This document shows, in pieces, positions 35,221-43,789 of a stretch of DNA of 56,656 bases. The stretch is from a virus. Every line of letters begins with the position of its first letter. Positions within the stretch are counted from its first letter, which is position 1. The notes under the pieces were generated by a model. It was not told the origin of the DNA and ran no database searches. It was given only the letters and a program-made list of their open reading frames with translations. Made by a program: the position numbers and the translations under genes. The stretch is taken from positions 1 to 56,656 of IMG/VR virus record IMGVR_UViG_3300036859_000863. One strand, written 5' to 3'.

Positions 35221-37981
35221 CGACCATCGCAAGCTGCTGGCCGAGCTGGAGGACCTGGCCGCCGCCGCGGTCGACGTCGCGCTGCGGAACGTGGCCCGCC
35301 GGTTCGCCGTCGCCCTCCGCCGTATGGGTGCGGTGTCCGCGGACGACGCCGCGGTGGTGCGCTCGATGTGGGTGGACGAGATCGACGGGCCGCTCGTCGA
35401 CGCTGTAGAGGCCGCCCAGGAGCTCGGTGTGACGGCCGGGGAGGCGCAACTCGGCATACCCGCCGGGCGGCCGCCGCTGGCGCTCAGGGAGGCTCTGGAG
35501 GGCGCCAGGAACCGGCTGGCGCGCGTCGGCGACGAAGTCTGGCAGCACGCCCGCGCCCAGTTGGTGGAGGGGGTGGAGCTGGGCGAGTCGATACCGAAGC
35601 TGGCGAAGCGGATATCGCGGCTCCCGGATCTCGCCGGCCCGAGGGCCACGGTCGTCGCCCGCACCGAGGTCGTGTCCGCCAGCAACAAGGCGACGCTGGC
35701 GGTAGCCCGGGACCGGGGGGTGGCGACGGTCAAGACCTGGTTGGCCACCGACGACGACCGCACCCGCGAGTCGCACGCGGCGGCCGAGGCCGACCCGGCG
35801 AACCAGCGGATCCCGATGGACCACCCGTTCACGGTGGGCGGCTGGCCGGCCGACTACCCGGGTGATCCCGGTTTGCCCCCCGATGAGGCGATCAACTGCC
35901 GCTGCACCGTTGTGGTCGAGCGAGATCCGGCGGCCGAGCAGGATCAGGAAGTACCGTTGGCGGCGGCCGCGACCGAGGAGGAGACGATCGTGCCTTGGAG
36001 CAAAGTCAAGGGCGGCGGCGACTGCGGAGACGACCAGTGGGCGGTCCTCAAGGACTCCGACGGCAGCACGGCGGGGTGTCACGACACCGAGGAGGAGGCG
36101 GACGCCCAGCTCGCCGCGCTGTACGCGAGCGAGCCGGACGCCGCCGTCGAGCTGCTCCCGCTCGTAGAGGGGCCGACGTGGGAGGGCGTGATCGCGATCG
36201 AGGGGAAACCGACGGAGGAGGCCCCGGCCCGCGAGTTCGCGCCCGGCAGCCTGACGTGGGAGCGGCTGCCGATCGTGCTGCAGTGGGAGAAGGAGGGCAC
36301 CCACGGCGGCGACCACAGCGTGACCGTCCCGGTCGGTTCGGTGGACGAGATCGAGCGTCGCGACGGCGGCGAGATCTGGGGGCGGGGCCGGCTGTCGACG
36401 TCGTCGCCGGACGCGTTGACGGTGACGGAGATGATGCGCGAGGGGTTCGTACGTTGGGTGTCGATCGTCCCGGACGGCATATCGGATGCCGACGTCGAGC
36501 TGGTCATGCCCGACGAACCGCCCGCCGTTGAGGACGAGGAGATAGAGGACCTGCTGTTCGGCCCGACCCCGGAGACGGTGATCTTCCACGCCGGAAGGAT
36601 CAGGGCGGTGACGCTCGTCGACATCGCCGCGTTTATCGACGCGGTTGTAACACTGGAGGAACCCTTAGAAGTAAGCTCTGCTAATGAAACCGCGAGCGAG
36701 AACACCAGCGTTACAGCGGATACTTCGTCGAATCGATGTCTCGAATGCGGAAGCGTGCTGGCTGTGGCCGGGGGCAACGGCGGCCGGGTACGGGGTGATC
36801 GACGTCGAGGGGACGAATCGGGGAGTGCATCGAGTGATGTACGAAGCGCTGGTCGGTCCGATTCCAGTGGGGTTGACGATCGATCATCTCTGTCGGCAAC
36901 CGCTGTGCTGCAATCCAGCGCATCTGGAACCGGTGACGATGTGGGAGAACTTGCGGCGAGCGCCGAACACCAGCGTTTCCAAGTCGTTGCGCATGACGCA
37001 TTGCACCAACGGTCATCTATACGACGAGACGAACACGGTCATGGGGAAACGAGTCAACGGCGAGACCTACAGGATGTGTCGAACCTGCCGTCAGGAAAGT
37101 CGGTTACGTCGCTACGCAGCGGACCCGGAGCGATTCAGGACCTATCAGCGGGAATACCGGCGGATGAGGCGCAACTCATAGCGGCCGGTACGCACACGCT
37201 GGTGTTGCATGACCGGCCGCCGGCGTGGTGGTTCAACGAACCGACCGATGAGACCCCGCACGGCGCGCTGACGGTCACCGACGAGGGCCGCCTGTACGGA
37301 TATCTGGCGCCGTCGAACGTAGGGCACATCTCGCCGCTGTTCCGGGGACGCACCGTCCCGTTGGGCACCGACTACTCGCGGTTCCACCGGGGCGAGGTGG
37401 TGTGCGAGGGCGGCGAGCGGGTCGTCGCAGGGAACGTGACGATGGGCTGCAACCACGCCCCGCGGGTGGCGTCGGTGCCGGAGATCGAGCAGTTCGAGAA
37501 CACATGCGCCGTATTTGGTCGGGTGCGGGTCGGCGAGAACCGGCACGGCGCCTGGGTCGCCGGCTACGTGCTGCCGGGCGTGACCGCGGACATGGTGGAG
37601 CGGGCGATGGGTTGCCAGCTGTCGGGCTACTGGAGGCCGAAGGAGAGCGGCGGCGGGGTCGAGCTGTTCTCGGCGCTGCTGGTGCCGGTGCCGGGGTTCC
37701 CGATGGGGAGGTCGCGGCCGTCGGTGCGAGTCCGGAACGGGGCGATGGTGTCGTCGGCGGTGCCGGTCCGGTTCGAGGACGGACACCTGCACGGCCATGA
37801 CTTCGCTATGGCGATGGCCGCGGCAGCAGGAGGGGGCTGCGGGTGCGGCGGTCACGTCGAAGGCGAACCGGCGATTACCGCGGCGGCGCTACGTTCGATC
37901 GTCTCGGTCGCCGAGCAGAACCGGCAGCGCCGACGACAGGCGGCCGCCGCGCTCGCCGCCCGGATCGAGGCGGGCGTCTGA
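35210..37981 (+). CDS. MuF-like head protein fused to capsid maturation protease, with internal HNH insertion
   Basis: A 923-residue frame from ATG 35210. Residues ~1-245 are Mu gpF-like (VVARTEVVSASNKATLAVARDRGV, WLATDDDRTRESHAAAEADP, GDPGLPPDEAINCRCTVVVE). Residues ~260-480 are protease-like (VKGGGDCGDDQWAVLKDSDG, GCHDTEEEADAQLAALYASE, WEGVIAIEG, EFAPGSLTWERLPIVLQW). After ~485 a Ser/Arg-rich stretch of ~170 residues corresponds to DNA that codes an HNH enzyme in another frame (36684-37181). The conserved part resumes at PPAWWFNEPTDETPHGALTVTDEGRLYGYLA. Normal homologues would lack the ~500-base insert. Confidence 0.7.
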   Translation: MPTNDHRKLLAELEDLAAAAVDVALRNVARRFAVALRRMGAVSADDAAVVRSMWVDEIDGPLVDAVEAAQELGVTAGEAQLGIPAGRPPLALREALEGARNRLARVGDEVWQHARAQLVEGVELGESIPKLAKRISRLPDLAGPRATVVARTEVVSASNKATLAVARDRGVATVKTWLATDDDRTRESHAAAEADPANQRIPMDHPFTVGGWPADYPGDPGLPPDEAINCRCTVVVERDPAAEQDQEVPLAAAATEEETIVPWSKVKGGGDCGDDQWAVLKDSDGSTAGCHDTEEEADAQLAALYASEPDAAVELLPLVEGPTWEGVIAIEGKPTEEAPAREFAPGSLTWERLPIVLQWEKEGTHGGDHSVTVPVGSVDEIERRDGGEIWGRGRLSTSSPDALTVTEMMREGFVRWVSIVPDGISDADVELVMPDEPPAVEDEEIEDLLFGPTPETVIFHAGRIRAVTLVDIAAFIDAVVTLEEPLEVSSANETASENTSVTADTSSNRCLECGSVLAVAGGNGGRVRGDRRRGDESGSASSDVRSAGRSDSSGVDDRSSLSATAVLQSSASGTGDDVGELAASAEHQRFQVVAHDALHQRSSIRRDEHGHGETSQRRDLQDVSNLPSGKSVTSLRSGPGAIQDLSAGIPADEAQLIAAGTHTLVLHDRPPAWWFNEPTDETPHGALTVTDEGRLYGYLAPSNVGHISPLFRGRTVPLGTDYSRFHRGEVVCEGGERVVAGNVTMGCNHAPRVASVPEIEQFENTCAVFGRVRVGENRHGAWVAGYVLPGVTADMVERAMGCQLSGYWRPKESGGGVELFSALLVPVPGFPMGRSRPSVRVRNGAMVSSAVPVRFEDGHLHGHDFAMAMAAAAGGGCGCGGHVEGEPAITAAALRSIVSVAEQNRQRRRQAAAALAARIEAGV
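36684..37181 (+). CDS. HNH endonuclease nested inside capsid protease gene
   Basis: A 165-residue product from ATG 36684. Core motifs are ACWLWPGATAAGYGVIDVEG, VHRVMYEALVGPIPVGLTIDHLCRQPLCCNPAHLEPVTMWEN, then THCTNGHLYDETNT with C...H and a second CX2C (MCRTCRQ). The C-terminus is basic, for DNA binding. GC is visibly lower than in the host gene. Flanks are too short for a group I intron core, so this looks like an intron-less homing endonuclease that inserted itself; the host frame stays open right through it. Confidence 0.82.
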   Translation: MKPRARTPALQRILRRIDVSNAEACWLWPGATAAGYGVIDVEGTNRGVHRVMYEALVGPIPVGLTIDHLCRQPLCCNPAHLEPVTMWENLRRAPNTSVSKSLRMTHCTNGHLYDETNTVMGKRVNGETYRMCRTCRQESRLRRYAADPERFRTYQREYRRMRRNS

Positions 37982-38184
37982 TGTGCGATTGTGGCGAGTC
38001 GATGAGTCTGGCGGGCGCGCAGATCGTCACGTCGAACACGGCGGCGGCGATGGTCGCCGGCGCGCCGCCCGCCGACCGCTACACGGTGACCTGCCCGGAC
38101 GGCACGTCGACCGGCTACCACATGTGGGTGGAGGCGGCGGCGGCGAAACACCAGTGCGGCGGGACGCTGGTCGAGATCCGCTGA
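37981..38184 (+). CDS. Small protein after capsid protease
   Basis: A 67-residue product from ATG 37981 (overlaps the upstream TGA). MCDCGESMSLAGAQIVTSN and YTVTCPDGTSTGYHMWVEAAAAKHQCGGTLVEI suggest a small beta domain with four Cys, perhaps binding zinc. It lies between protease and head genes; function unknown. Confidence 0.55.
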   Translation: MCDCGESMSLAGAQIVTSNTAAAMVAGAPPADRYTVTCPDGTSTGYHMWVEAAAAKHQCGGTLVEIR

Positions 38185-38187
38185 CCG

Positions 38188-38244
38188 ATGCTTGACCTCA
38201 CGTCCCTGCCCCGCCCAACTGGTCGCCACCCAGCCGTGCGCTAG
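38188..38244 (+). CDS. Possible 18-residue leader peptide
   Basis: ATG 38188 to TAG 38242-38244, directly abutting the next ATG (TAGATG). It reads MLDLTSLPRPTGRHPAVR. It could couple translation to the head-fibre-like gene, but no ribosome site is clear. Confidence 0.25.
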   Translation: MLDLTSLPRPTGRHPAVR

Positions 38245-38991
38245 ATGGCGATCACCGCGACTGACTTGACATCAGGGTCGGACACGACGTTGGCGACCTC
38301 TTACGTCACGGCGTCGATCACACCGACCGCGAACCGGCTGGTCCTGTTGACGACGGCGGCGTCGAAGGCAACGACACCGTCGCAACCCACCGTGTCAGGG
38401 GCGGGTCTCACGTGGGTGTTCGTGTCCGGGTTCGTGTTCGACACCGAAACGACGGTCACCGTGAACATGGAACGCATCGACGTGTTCCGGGCCTTGTCCG
38501 CGTCGCCGGGTTCGGGGGCGGTGACGATCAACTACGGCAGCAACCAGACCGGATGTCTGTGGTCGATCGTAGAGTTCGACGGGATCGACACGTCGGGAAG
38601 CAACGGCGCCAACGCGGTGGCGCAGCCGACCCAGACGGCTCCCGATCCGATCCCGGCCACCCAGGGGTCGCTCACGCTGGCCGCGGCCGGGAACAGCAAC
38701 AACCGCCCGTTCTCGGCGTGGGCGCATGAGACGCAGGAGGCCACCAACCCCCGTTCCGGTTGGACCGAGATCCACGACGCGCTCATGGGCAGTCCCGCTA
38801 ACGGCCTGGAAACTCAGTGGCGGGGCGACGCGTTTGAGACGACCGCGAGCGCGTCGTGGGCTACGCCGTCGACGTTCGGCGGTGTCGCCCTCGAATTGGT
38901 CGCGGCCGCCGCGGGCGGCGGGCAACCGGCGCTCGCCCGTTTCCGTTCCGTGCCTCACGTCCAGCCCGGCCGGGGAGGCGACTACCGATGA
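38245..38991 (+). CDS. Beta-rich structural protein
   Basis: A 248-residue product from ATG 38245. Alternating short strands rich in Thr, Ser and Val (AITATDLTSGSDTTLATSYVTASITPTANRLVLLTTAA, GAVTINYGSNQTGCLWSIVEFDGID, GGVALELVAAA) indicate a beta-sandwich. Proteins like this lie among head genes of other actinophages. A capsid decoration or fibre role is inferred from position. Confidence 0.5.
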   Translation: MAITATDLTSGSDTTLATSYVTASITPTANRLVLLTTAASKATTPSQPTVSGAGLTWVFVSGFVFDTETTVTVNMERIDVFRALSASPGSGAVTINYGSNQTGCLWSIVEFDGIDTSGSNGANAVAQPTQTAPDPIPATQGSLTLAAAGNSNNRPFSAWAHETQEATNPRSGWTEIHDALMGSPANGLETQWRGDAFETTASASWATPSTFGGVALELVAAAAGGGQPALARFRSVPHVQPGRGGDYR

Positions 38992-39000
38992 GGAGCCACG

Positions 39001-40041
39001 ATGGCCGCCAGTGACGCCCGGTTCGTTCCCGTCCGCAACGCCGCCTACCGGGTGACCTTCCCGATCTTGGACGCTGACGGCGACCTGGTGGCCGGGGCGG
39101 CGTCGTTGGACTCGGAGGTGTCGAAGGACGGCGGGACGTTCGCGGACTGCACCAACGAGGCGACCGAGATCGCCGCCGCCTCGGGCATGTACTTCCTGGA
39201 TCTGACCGCAACGGAGATGGACGCCGACACGGTGGCGGTGATCGTCAAGACCGGGACCGCCGGGGCGAAGACCACGCCGATCGTGCTGTACACCGCTGCT
39301 CGTGACGTCGACGATCTAGCGTTCCCGACCGTTTCGGGACGGTCGATCGACGTCACCGCCACCGGCGAGGTCGGCGTCGATTTGGACAACGCGGCCGGGA
39401 CGTTGGACGCCGCCCAGTTCGGCGCCGGGTTCATCACGTCGACGAAGTTCGCGGCCGGCGCGGTCGACGCCGCCGCGATCGCCGACGGCGCCATCGACGC
39501 GGCAACGTTCGCGGCGGGGGCGATCACCGCGGCCGCCGTCGCCACCGACGCCATCGGCGCCGCCGAACTGGCAGCCGACGCGGTAACCGAGATCGCCAAC
39601 GCGGTGGCCGCCCCCGCGGCGGCGACGATCGCCGACGCGGTGTGGGACGAAACACGAGCGGGCCACGTCACCGCCGGGACGTTCGGGGAAGGCGCCGCCA
39701 GCGTGCAAGGGAACGTGACCGGGTCGGTGGCTAGTGTGGTCGGCGCGGTCGGGTCCGTCACCGCGCCCGTGACGGTGGGCGCCAACGGCGACAAGACCGG
39801 TTACAGCCTGTCGGCGGCCGGGGTGGACGCCATCCTCGACGACTCTCTGTCCGAGCTGGCGGCGGCCCCCGCGGCGACGCCGACGTTACGGCAGGCGTTG
39901 CAGTGGCTCTACCAGATGTTCCGCAACCGGGTGACCGCGACCGCCGCCGCCACGACGGTGCAGAACGGCGCGGGGACGACGATCGCGACCGCCCCGCTCA
40001 GCGACGACGGGACGACGTTCACGAGAGGCGGATACAGCTGA
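39001..40041 (+). CDS. Head-fibre-like protein with Ala/Gly-Ile repeats
   Basis: A 346-residue product from ATG 39001 with AGGAG upstream. The N-terminal ~105 residues form a beta domain (RVTFPILDADGDLV, GMYFLDLTATEMDADTVAVIVKT). The middle (~145-215) is a repeat array of AAAIADGAIDAATFAAGAITAAAVATDAIGAAEL type, which usually forms a trimeric beta-helix or triple-strand shaft in phage fibres. The C-terminal part includes LRQALQWLYQMFRNRV. Placement before the capsid gene suggests a head fibre or decoration rather than a tail fibre. Confidence 0.55.
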   Translation: MAASDARFVPVRNAAYRVTFPILDADGDLVAGAASLDSEVSKDGGTFADCTNEATEIAAASGMYFLDLTATEMDADTVAVIVKTGTAGAKTTPIVLYTAARDVDDLAFPTVSGRSIDVTATGEVGVDLDNAAGTLDAAQFGAGFITSTKFAAGAVDAAAIADGAIDAATFAAGAITAAAVATDAIGAAELAADAVTEIANAVAAPAAATIADAVWDETRAGHVTAGTFGEGAASVQGNVTGSVASVVGAVGSVTAPVTVGANGDKTGYSLSAAGVDAILDDSLSELAAAPAATPTLRQALQWLYQMFRNRVTATAAATTVQNGAGTTIATAPLSDDGTTFTRGGYS

Positions 40042-40280
40042 TGGCAGTGGACACGAGAGACGAGCGGGCGGCGGCCGCCCACCACTGGCTGCCGGACCCG
40101 GACGGCACGGTCGGGACGTTGGACCGACGGCAGGCGGCCCGCGAGTACCCGCTGCTGTCGCTGCCGGCGCTGCCGACGCCCGCGGACCCGCACGCGCTGA
40201 CGTGCAGCTACCGCGACCGCGGCCACACGTGTACGCGCTCCGACCGGGGGCACACGGCGACCGCCCGGGAGTCGTGTTGA
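40041..40280 (+). CDS. Small hypothetical head-region protein
   Basis: A 79-residue product from ATG 40041 (TGATG overlap). RAAAAHHWLPDPDGTVGTLDRRQAAREYPLLSLPALPTP, then CSYRDRGHTCTRSDRGHTATARESC, where a RxxRGHTxTxR motif occurs twice. This duplicated motif with paired Cys/His could bind zinc. Function unknown. Confidence 0.5.
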   Translation: MAVDTRDERAAAAHHWLPDPDGTVGTLDRRQAAREYPLLSLPALPTPADPHALTCSYRDRGHTCTRSDRGHTATARESC

Positions 40281-40621
40281 GCGGCCTGCGCTACCACCAG
40301 CATGCGGAGCGGCCGGCGGCGAGGCTGTGGCTGTACGACGACGACGGCACGCTCATCGACTTCTCCGACCCGGCCTACAGCTTCACGTTCAAGATCGGGG
40401 TCCCCGGCCGGTCGGCCGAGCTGACGAAGACGGCGGGGATCGCGGGGGCGGCCGGGTCGGGCAGCGAACCGGCGGGGGTCCCGAACGTGACGGTGACGTG
40501 GGCGGCGGGGGAGCTGAACCTGCCGGCCCGGGTCCGCTACCGCTGGCAGCTGACGGCGACGATCGGCGGGCTCGACCGGGTGTTCGAGGAGTCGTTCGAG
40601 GTGCTCGCCCAGATCCTCTGA
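40274..40621 (+). CDS. Small beta-sandwich structural protein
   Basis: A 115-residue product from GTG 40274; TTG 40277 (TTGA overlap) is an alternative. Beta strands ARLWLYDDDGTLIDFSDPAYSFTFKIGVPG, VTVTWAAGELNL and YRWQLTATIGGLDRVFEESFEVLAQIL suggest an Ig-like or BppU-like domain, often found in capsid decoration or baseplate proteins. It is the last gene before the capsid promoter region. Confidence 0.5.
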   Translation: MLSGLRYHQHAERPAARLWLYDDDGTLIDFSDPAYSFTFKIGVPGRSAELTKTAGIAGAAGSGSEPAGVPNVTVTWAAGELNLPARVRYRWQLTATIGGLDRVFEESFEVLAQIL

Positions 40622-40819
40622 CCGGCGGGATGCGTGCGTCCGGTTGACCGGGAGGTGTATGGTGCGCGCAGCACGACTCACCTAGTGGGGGTGCCGTCCA
40701 GCTCAGTGAAGGCGCTGGACGTGAAGACGGACATGGTTCGCCGGATCGAGCACCGCGACTGCCGTCGCCGGTAGCCGGTGCAGAGCCCTCCCGGAAGATC
40801 GCATTGACCCGGAGGAACC
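40622..40819 (+). promoter_or_regulatory. Leader region of capsid operon
   Basis: A 198-base gap before the capsid gene, the largest within the head genes. It holds TTGACC (about 40643) and a TGTATGGT extended -10-like element, but their spacing is poor. A 27-residue frame (GTG 40691 to TAG 40774) is open and ends in VRRIEHRDCRRR. The region ends in GGAGGA before ATG 40820. A late promoter for capsid expression is plausible. Confidence 0.35.
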
Positions 40820-42595
40820 ATGGCCAAGAACGAGGCAGCGAACACCCCGCCCGTCGTCCCCGAGGACCTGTCCGAACTCGCGTTGGACGAGCTGGTCGCG
40901 CTCGACGAGCAGCTGACCGCCCTGTTCAACGGCATGTACGACCCGGACGACCCGACGGCGGACGTCGACGTGGCGGCGCTGACCGCCCTGTCGGAGGACA
41001 TCCAGCGGGTGCGGGGAGAGCACTCCGAGCGGGTCGAGGCGGCCCGGCAGGCCCGCGAGCAGGTCGCCGCGCTCGCCGCCCAGGTGAACGCCGAGGTCGA
41101 GCAGCCCGACGAAGACGAGGACGACGAGGAGGAGGGCGCCGGGGAACCCCCGGCCGAGCCGGAGGACCCGGAGGCCGAGGTCGTTCCCGCCGACGAGGTC
41201 GAGGTACTCGACCCGGAGAAGGTCGCGGTCGCCGCCGCCGGCAAGCTGTCGGCGCAGCCGCGGCGCTACCCGAAGCTGAACGCCTCGTGGGCCGACGTGC
41301 GGCGCCGCGCCCCGGCGGCTGCCGCCCCCAACGGCGGCAGCGCGGTAGTGACCGCGTCGTCGGACATCCCGGACGTCCCGATGGGTTCCCGCCTGAACCT
41401 CGACCAGCTGGTGGAGGCGATCCACGCCAAGGCGTCGAGCGTGGCCGTCACCCAGCTCGGCGCCAACGCCCCGGTGCACCGGGTAGCGGAGATGCGACTC
41501 GACTTCCCGGAGACGCTGTCGGTGCTCGGCGACCTGTCGGACCCGGCCGAGACCGAGGCGCTCATGGCCCGCGTCGGCGACCAGGGTCGGCTGCTGTCGG
41601 CGATGCCGGCGGCCGGCGGGTGGTGCGCCCCGTCGGAGACCCGCTACAGCTTTTTCAACGTGACCTGCCAGGACGGCGGCGTCGATCTGCCGACGTTCGG
41701 GGTGAACCGCGGCGGGCTGCGCTTCCCGGTATCCCCCACGTTGGCGGACGTGTTTACCGGGACGTTCACGTCGGGCACGAACCCGTGGCTGTGGACCGAA
41801 ACGGACGACATCGCCACCGTGACCGGAACCCCGAACAAGCCGTGCGTGCGGGTGCCGTGCCCGACGTTCACCGACGTGCGGCTGGAGTGCTACGGCATCT
41901 GTCTGACCGCCGGGAACCTCGCCGACGACGCCTACCCGGAGGCGACCGCCAACCAGCTGCGCCTGCTGGAGGCGGCCCACTTCCACGCGTCGAACGCCCG
42001 CTACATCGCCCAGATGGTGGGTCTGTCGACGCCGACCGGGGGGCCGACCGCGATCGGCGCCGCCGGGTCGGGGACGTTCGCGCCGCTGCTCGGCTCGGTC
42101 GAGCTGGCCGCCATCGACTACAAGACCCGCTTCGGGATGTGCGAGGACGACATCCTGGAGACGGTGCTGCCGGCGTGGGCGAAGGGCGCCATCCGCTCCG
42201 ACCTGGCGAAGCGCTCCGGGGTCGACCTGCTGTCGGTGTCGGACGCCCAGATCGCCGACCACTTCGACGCCCGCCGGGTGCGGGTCCAGTTCGTGCAGGA
42301 TTGGCAGGTGCGCAGCGCCGGGCTGCCGGGCGGGGCGACGCCGATCACGGCGTGGCCGACGACGGTCGACTTCATGATCTACGCGGCCGGGACGTTCCAG
42401 CGCGGCAACGGCATGTCGCTGCGGATCGCCATGCTGCGCGACAGCGTCCTGAACGCCGAGAACGACCACACCGCCCTGTTCATGGAGGAGTGCCATCTGA
42501 TCGCCCGGTTCGGGCACGAGTCCCGCCAGTACCGGGTGGCGATCTGCACCGACGGCACCACCGGGGCGTCCGACCTGACCGCCTGCGGCGTCTGA
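40820..42595 (+). CDS. Major capsid protein with N-terminal scaffold region
   Basis: A 591-residue product from ATG 40820 (GGAGGA). Residues ~1-95 are coiled coil (LSELALDELVALDEQLTALFNGM, RVRGEHSERVEAARQAREQVAALAAQV), then a very acidic stretch (DEDEDDEEEGAGEPPAEPED). This is the kind of delta/scaffold domain removed by the capsid protease. The mature part (~180-591) carries ETRYSFFNVTCQDGGVDLPTFGVNRGGLRFPVSPTL, a Cys-containing core and MEECHLIARFGHESRQYRVAICTDGTTGAS. It fits the HK97 fold as seen in actinophages. Confidence 0.78.
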   Translation: MAKNEAANTPPVVPEDLSELALDELVALDEQLTALFNGMYDPDDPTADVDVAALTALSEDIQRVRGEHSERVEAARQAREQVAALAAQVNAEVEQPDEDEDDEEEGAGEPPAEPEDPEAEVVPADEVEVLDPEKVAVAAAGKLSAQPRRYPKLNASWADVRRRAPAAAAPNGGSAVVTASSDIPDVPMGSRLNLDQLVEAIHAKASSVAVTQLGANAPVHRVAEMRLDFPETLSVLGDLSDPAETEALMARVGDQGRLLSAMPAAGGWCAPSETRYSFFNVTCQDGGVDLPTFGVNRGGLRFPVSPTLADVFTGTFTSGTNPWLWTETDDIATVTGTPNKPCVRVPCPTFTDVRLECYGICLTAGNLADDAYPEATANQLRLLEAAHFHASNARYIAQMVGLSTPTGGPTAIGAAGSGTFAPLLGSVELAAIDYKTRFGMCEDDILETVLPAWAKGAIRSDLAKRSGVDLLSVSDAQIADHFDARRVRVQFVQDWQVRSAGLPGGATPITAWPTTVDFMIYAAGTFQRGNGMSLRIAMLRDSVLNAENDHTALFMEECHLIARFGHESRQYRVAICTDGTTGASDLTACGV

Positions 42596-42632
42596 GCCGG
42601 GGAGTGACCGAAACGACGAGAGGAGGTGACCG

Positions 42633-43541
42633 ATGCCGACGGAGGTCCAGAACTTCGTAGAGGCAGCGCCGTCGACGGTCATCCCGCTCGGCTACGGCCT
42701 GTTCGCGGCGGCCACGATGCAGGAGCTGGGCGGCCGCGAGTCCGGCGGGATACAGACGACCGCCGACCCGTGCGTCGCGGGTCGCCCCACCCAGGACGGC
42801 TGCCCGACCGACTCCGGCACCGACACCAAGACGGCGACGTCGACCGGGTTGGACGACTTCGCGGCCGAGCCGTTCACGGTGTACAGCCGGATCGACTGCG
42901 GCCCGGTCGGGTTCTGGGACCAGGCCGACGAGCGTGCCCGCCGCGCCCTGCTGGGCGGCGAGGCCCGCGCCGTCGAGCGGGCGTTCTGGACCGGCGACCT
43001 GCTCGGCCCGAACGTCCTGAACCCGCATCTGGCGGCCGACACCGCGATCGTCGCCGGCGGGCTGACCGTGCAGCAGGCGGCCACCGTGGTCGTCTCCGGG
43101 GGACCGGCGAACGGGGTGCCGTTCCCGGAGGCGATCGGACTGGTCGAGGGGGCGCTGGCGTCCTGTCTCGGCGGCTACGGCACGATCCACGTGCCCCGCT
43201 GGACGGCCGCGACGTTCGGCGCCGAGGAACTCGTGTTCCGTGACGGCCAGAACCTGCGGACGATGCTCGGCACCCCGGTGGCGGCCGGCGCCGGCTACGT
43301 CGGCACCGGCCCGGACGGTTCGACGCCGCCGGCCGGGTCGGCGTGGATCTACGGCACCGGCCCGGTCACGGTCCGGCGGGGCGGGGTGCGGGTGTTCTCT
43401 CGCGAGGAGTCGTTCGACCGGTTCGAGAACCGGGTGGCGATGATCGCCGAACGCACCTACGTGGTCTCGTGGGAGTGCTGCCTGTTCGCGCTGCTCGTCG
43501 ACGTCGGCGGGTTCACCCCGCCGCTGGTGGCGGCGCCGTGA
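42633..43541 (+). CDS. Second capsid-like protein (possible vertex/pentamer subunit)
   Basis: A 302-residue product from ATG 42633 with the ideal AGGAGGTGA upstream. Features are EPFTVYSRIDCGPVGFWDQADERARRALLGGEARAVERAFWTGDLLG (reminiscent of HK97-fold P-domain helices in encapsulin-like proteins), LVEGALASCLGGYGTIHVPRWTAATFG, and FENRVAMIAERTYVVSWECCLFALLVDV at the end. Some actinophages encode separate hexamer and pentamer capsid subunits; this is the likely pentamer or a minor capsid protein. The identity is inferred. Confidence 0.5.
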   Translation: MPTEVQNFVEAAPSTVIPLGYGLFAAATMQELGGRESGGIQTTADPCVAGRPTQDGCPTDSGTDTKTATSTGLDDFAAEPFTVYSRIDCGPVGFWDQADERARRALLGGEARAVERAFWTGDLLGPNVLNPHLAADTAIVAGGLTVQQAATVVVSGGPANGVPFPEAIGLVEGALASCLGGYGTIHVPRWTAATFGAEELVFRDGQNLRTMLGTPVAAGAGYVGTGPDGSTPPAGSAWIYGTGPVTVRRGGVRVFSREESFDRFENRVAMIAERTYVVSWECCLFALLVDVGGFTPPLVAAP

Positions 43542-43786
43542 TCGTGACCGCGGTCGACTTCGACCGCTACCTGTGGGCGACGTCGCTGGCGGTCGACGCC
43601 GGGTTCTCGCCGCGCCCGCTGGGCGGAAACAGCTTCGAGATCGACGTCACCGCCCTCGACGTGCTCAGCCCGGCGGTGACCCTCGGCGCGGTGTCGACCG
43701 ACGCCCCGGTCGAAGCGCCCGCACCGACCGAACCCCCGTCTGTCAAGCGCGCCGCCCGTCGCCGGGCCGCCACCAAGGAGGAGTAA
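43538..43786 (+). CDS. Small head-region protein
   Basis: An 82-residue product from GTG 43538 (GTGA). A short fold VDFDRYLWATSLAVDAGFSPRPLGGNSFEIDVTALDVL is followed by a Pro/Ala tail and a basic end KRAARRRAATKEE. No family is recognised. It lies between the second capsid protein and the tail-tube-like gene. Confidence 0.5.
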   Translation: MIVTAVDFDRYLWATSLAVDAGFSPRPLGGNSFEIDVTALDVLSPAVTLGAVSTDAPVEAPAPTEPPSVKRAARRRAATKEE

Positions 43787-43789
43787 CCC

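Noticed and set aside
36640-37200. Group I intron or intein carrying the HNH enzyme
   Set aside because: The HNH frame differs from the host frame, so it is not an intein. Only about 25 bases precede the HNH start after recognisable host coding and the host code resumes almost at its stop, leaving no room for an intron core. A formal RNA search is still needed.
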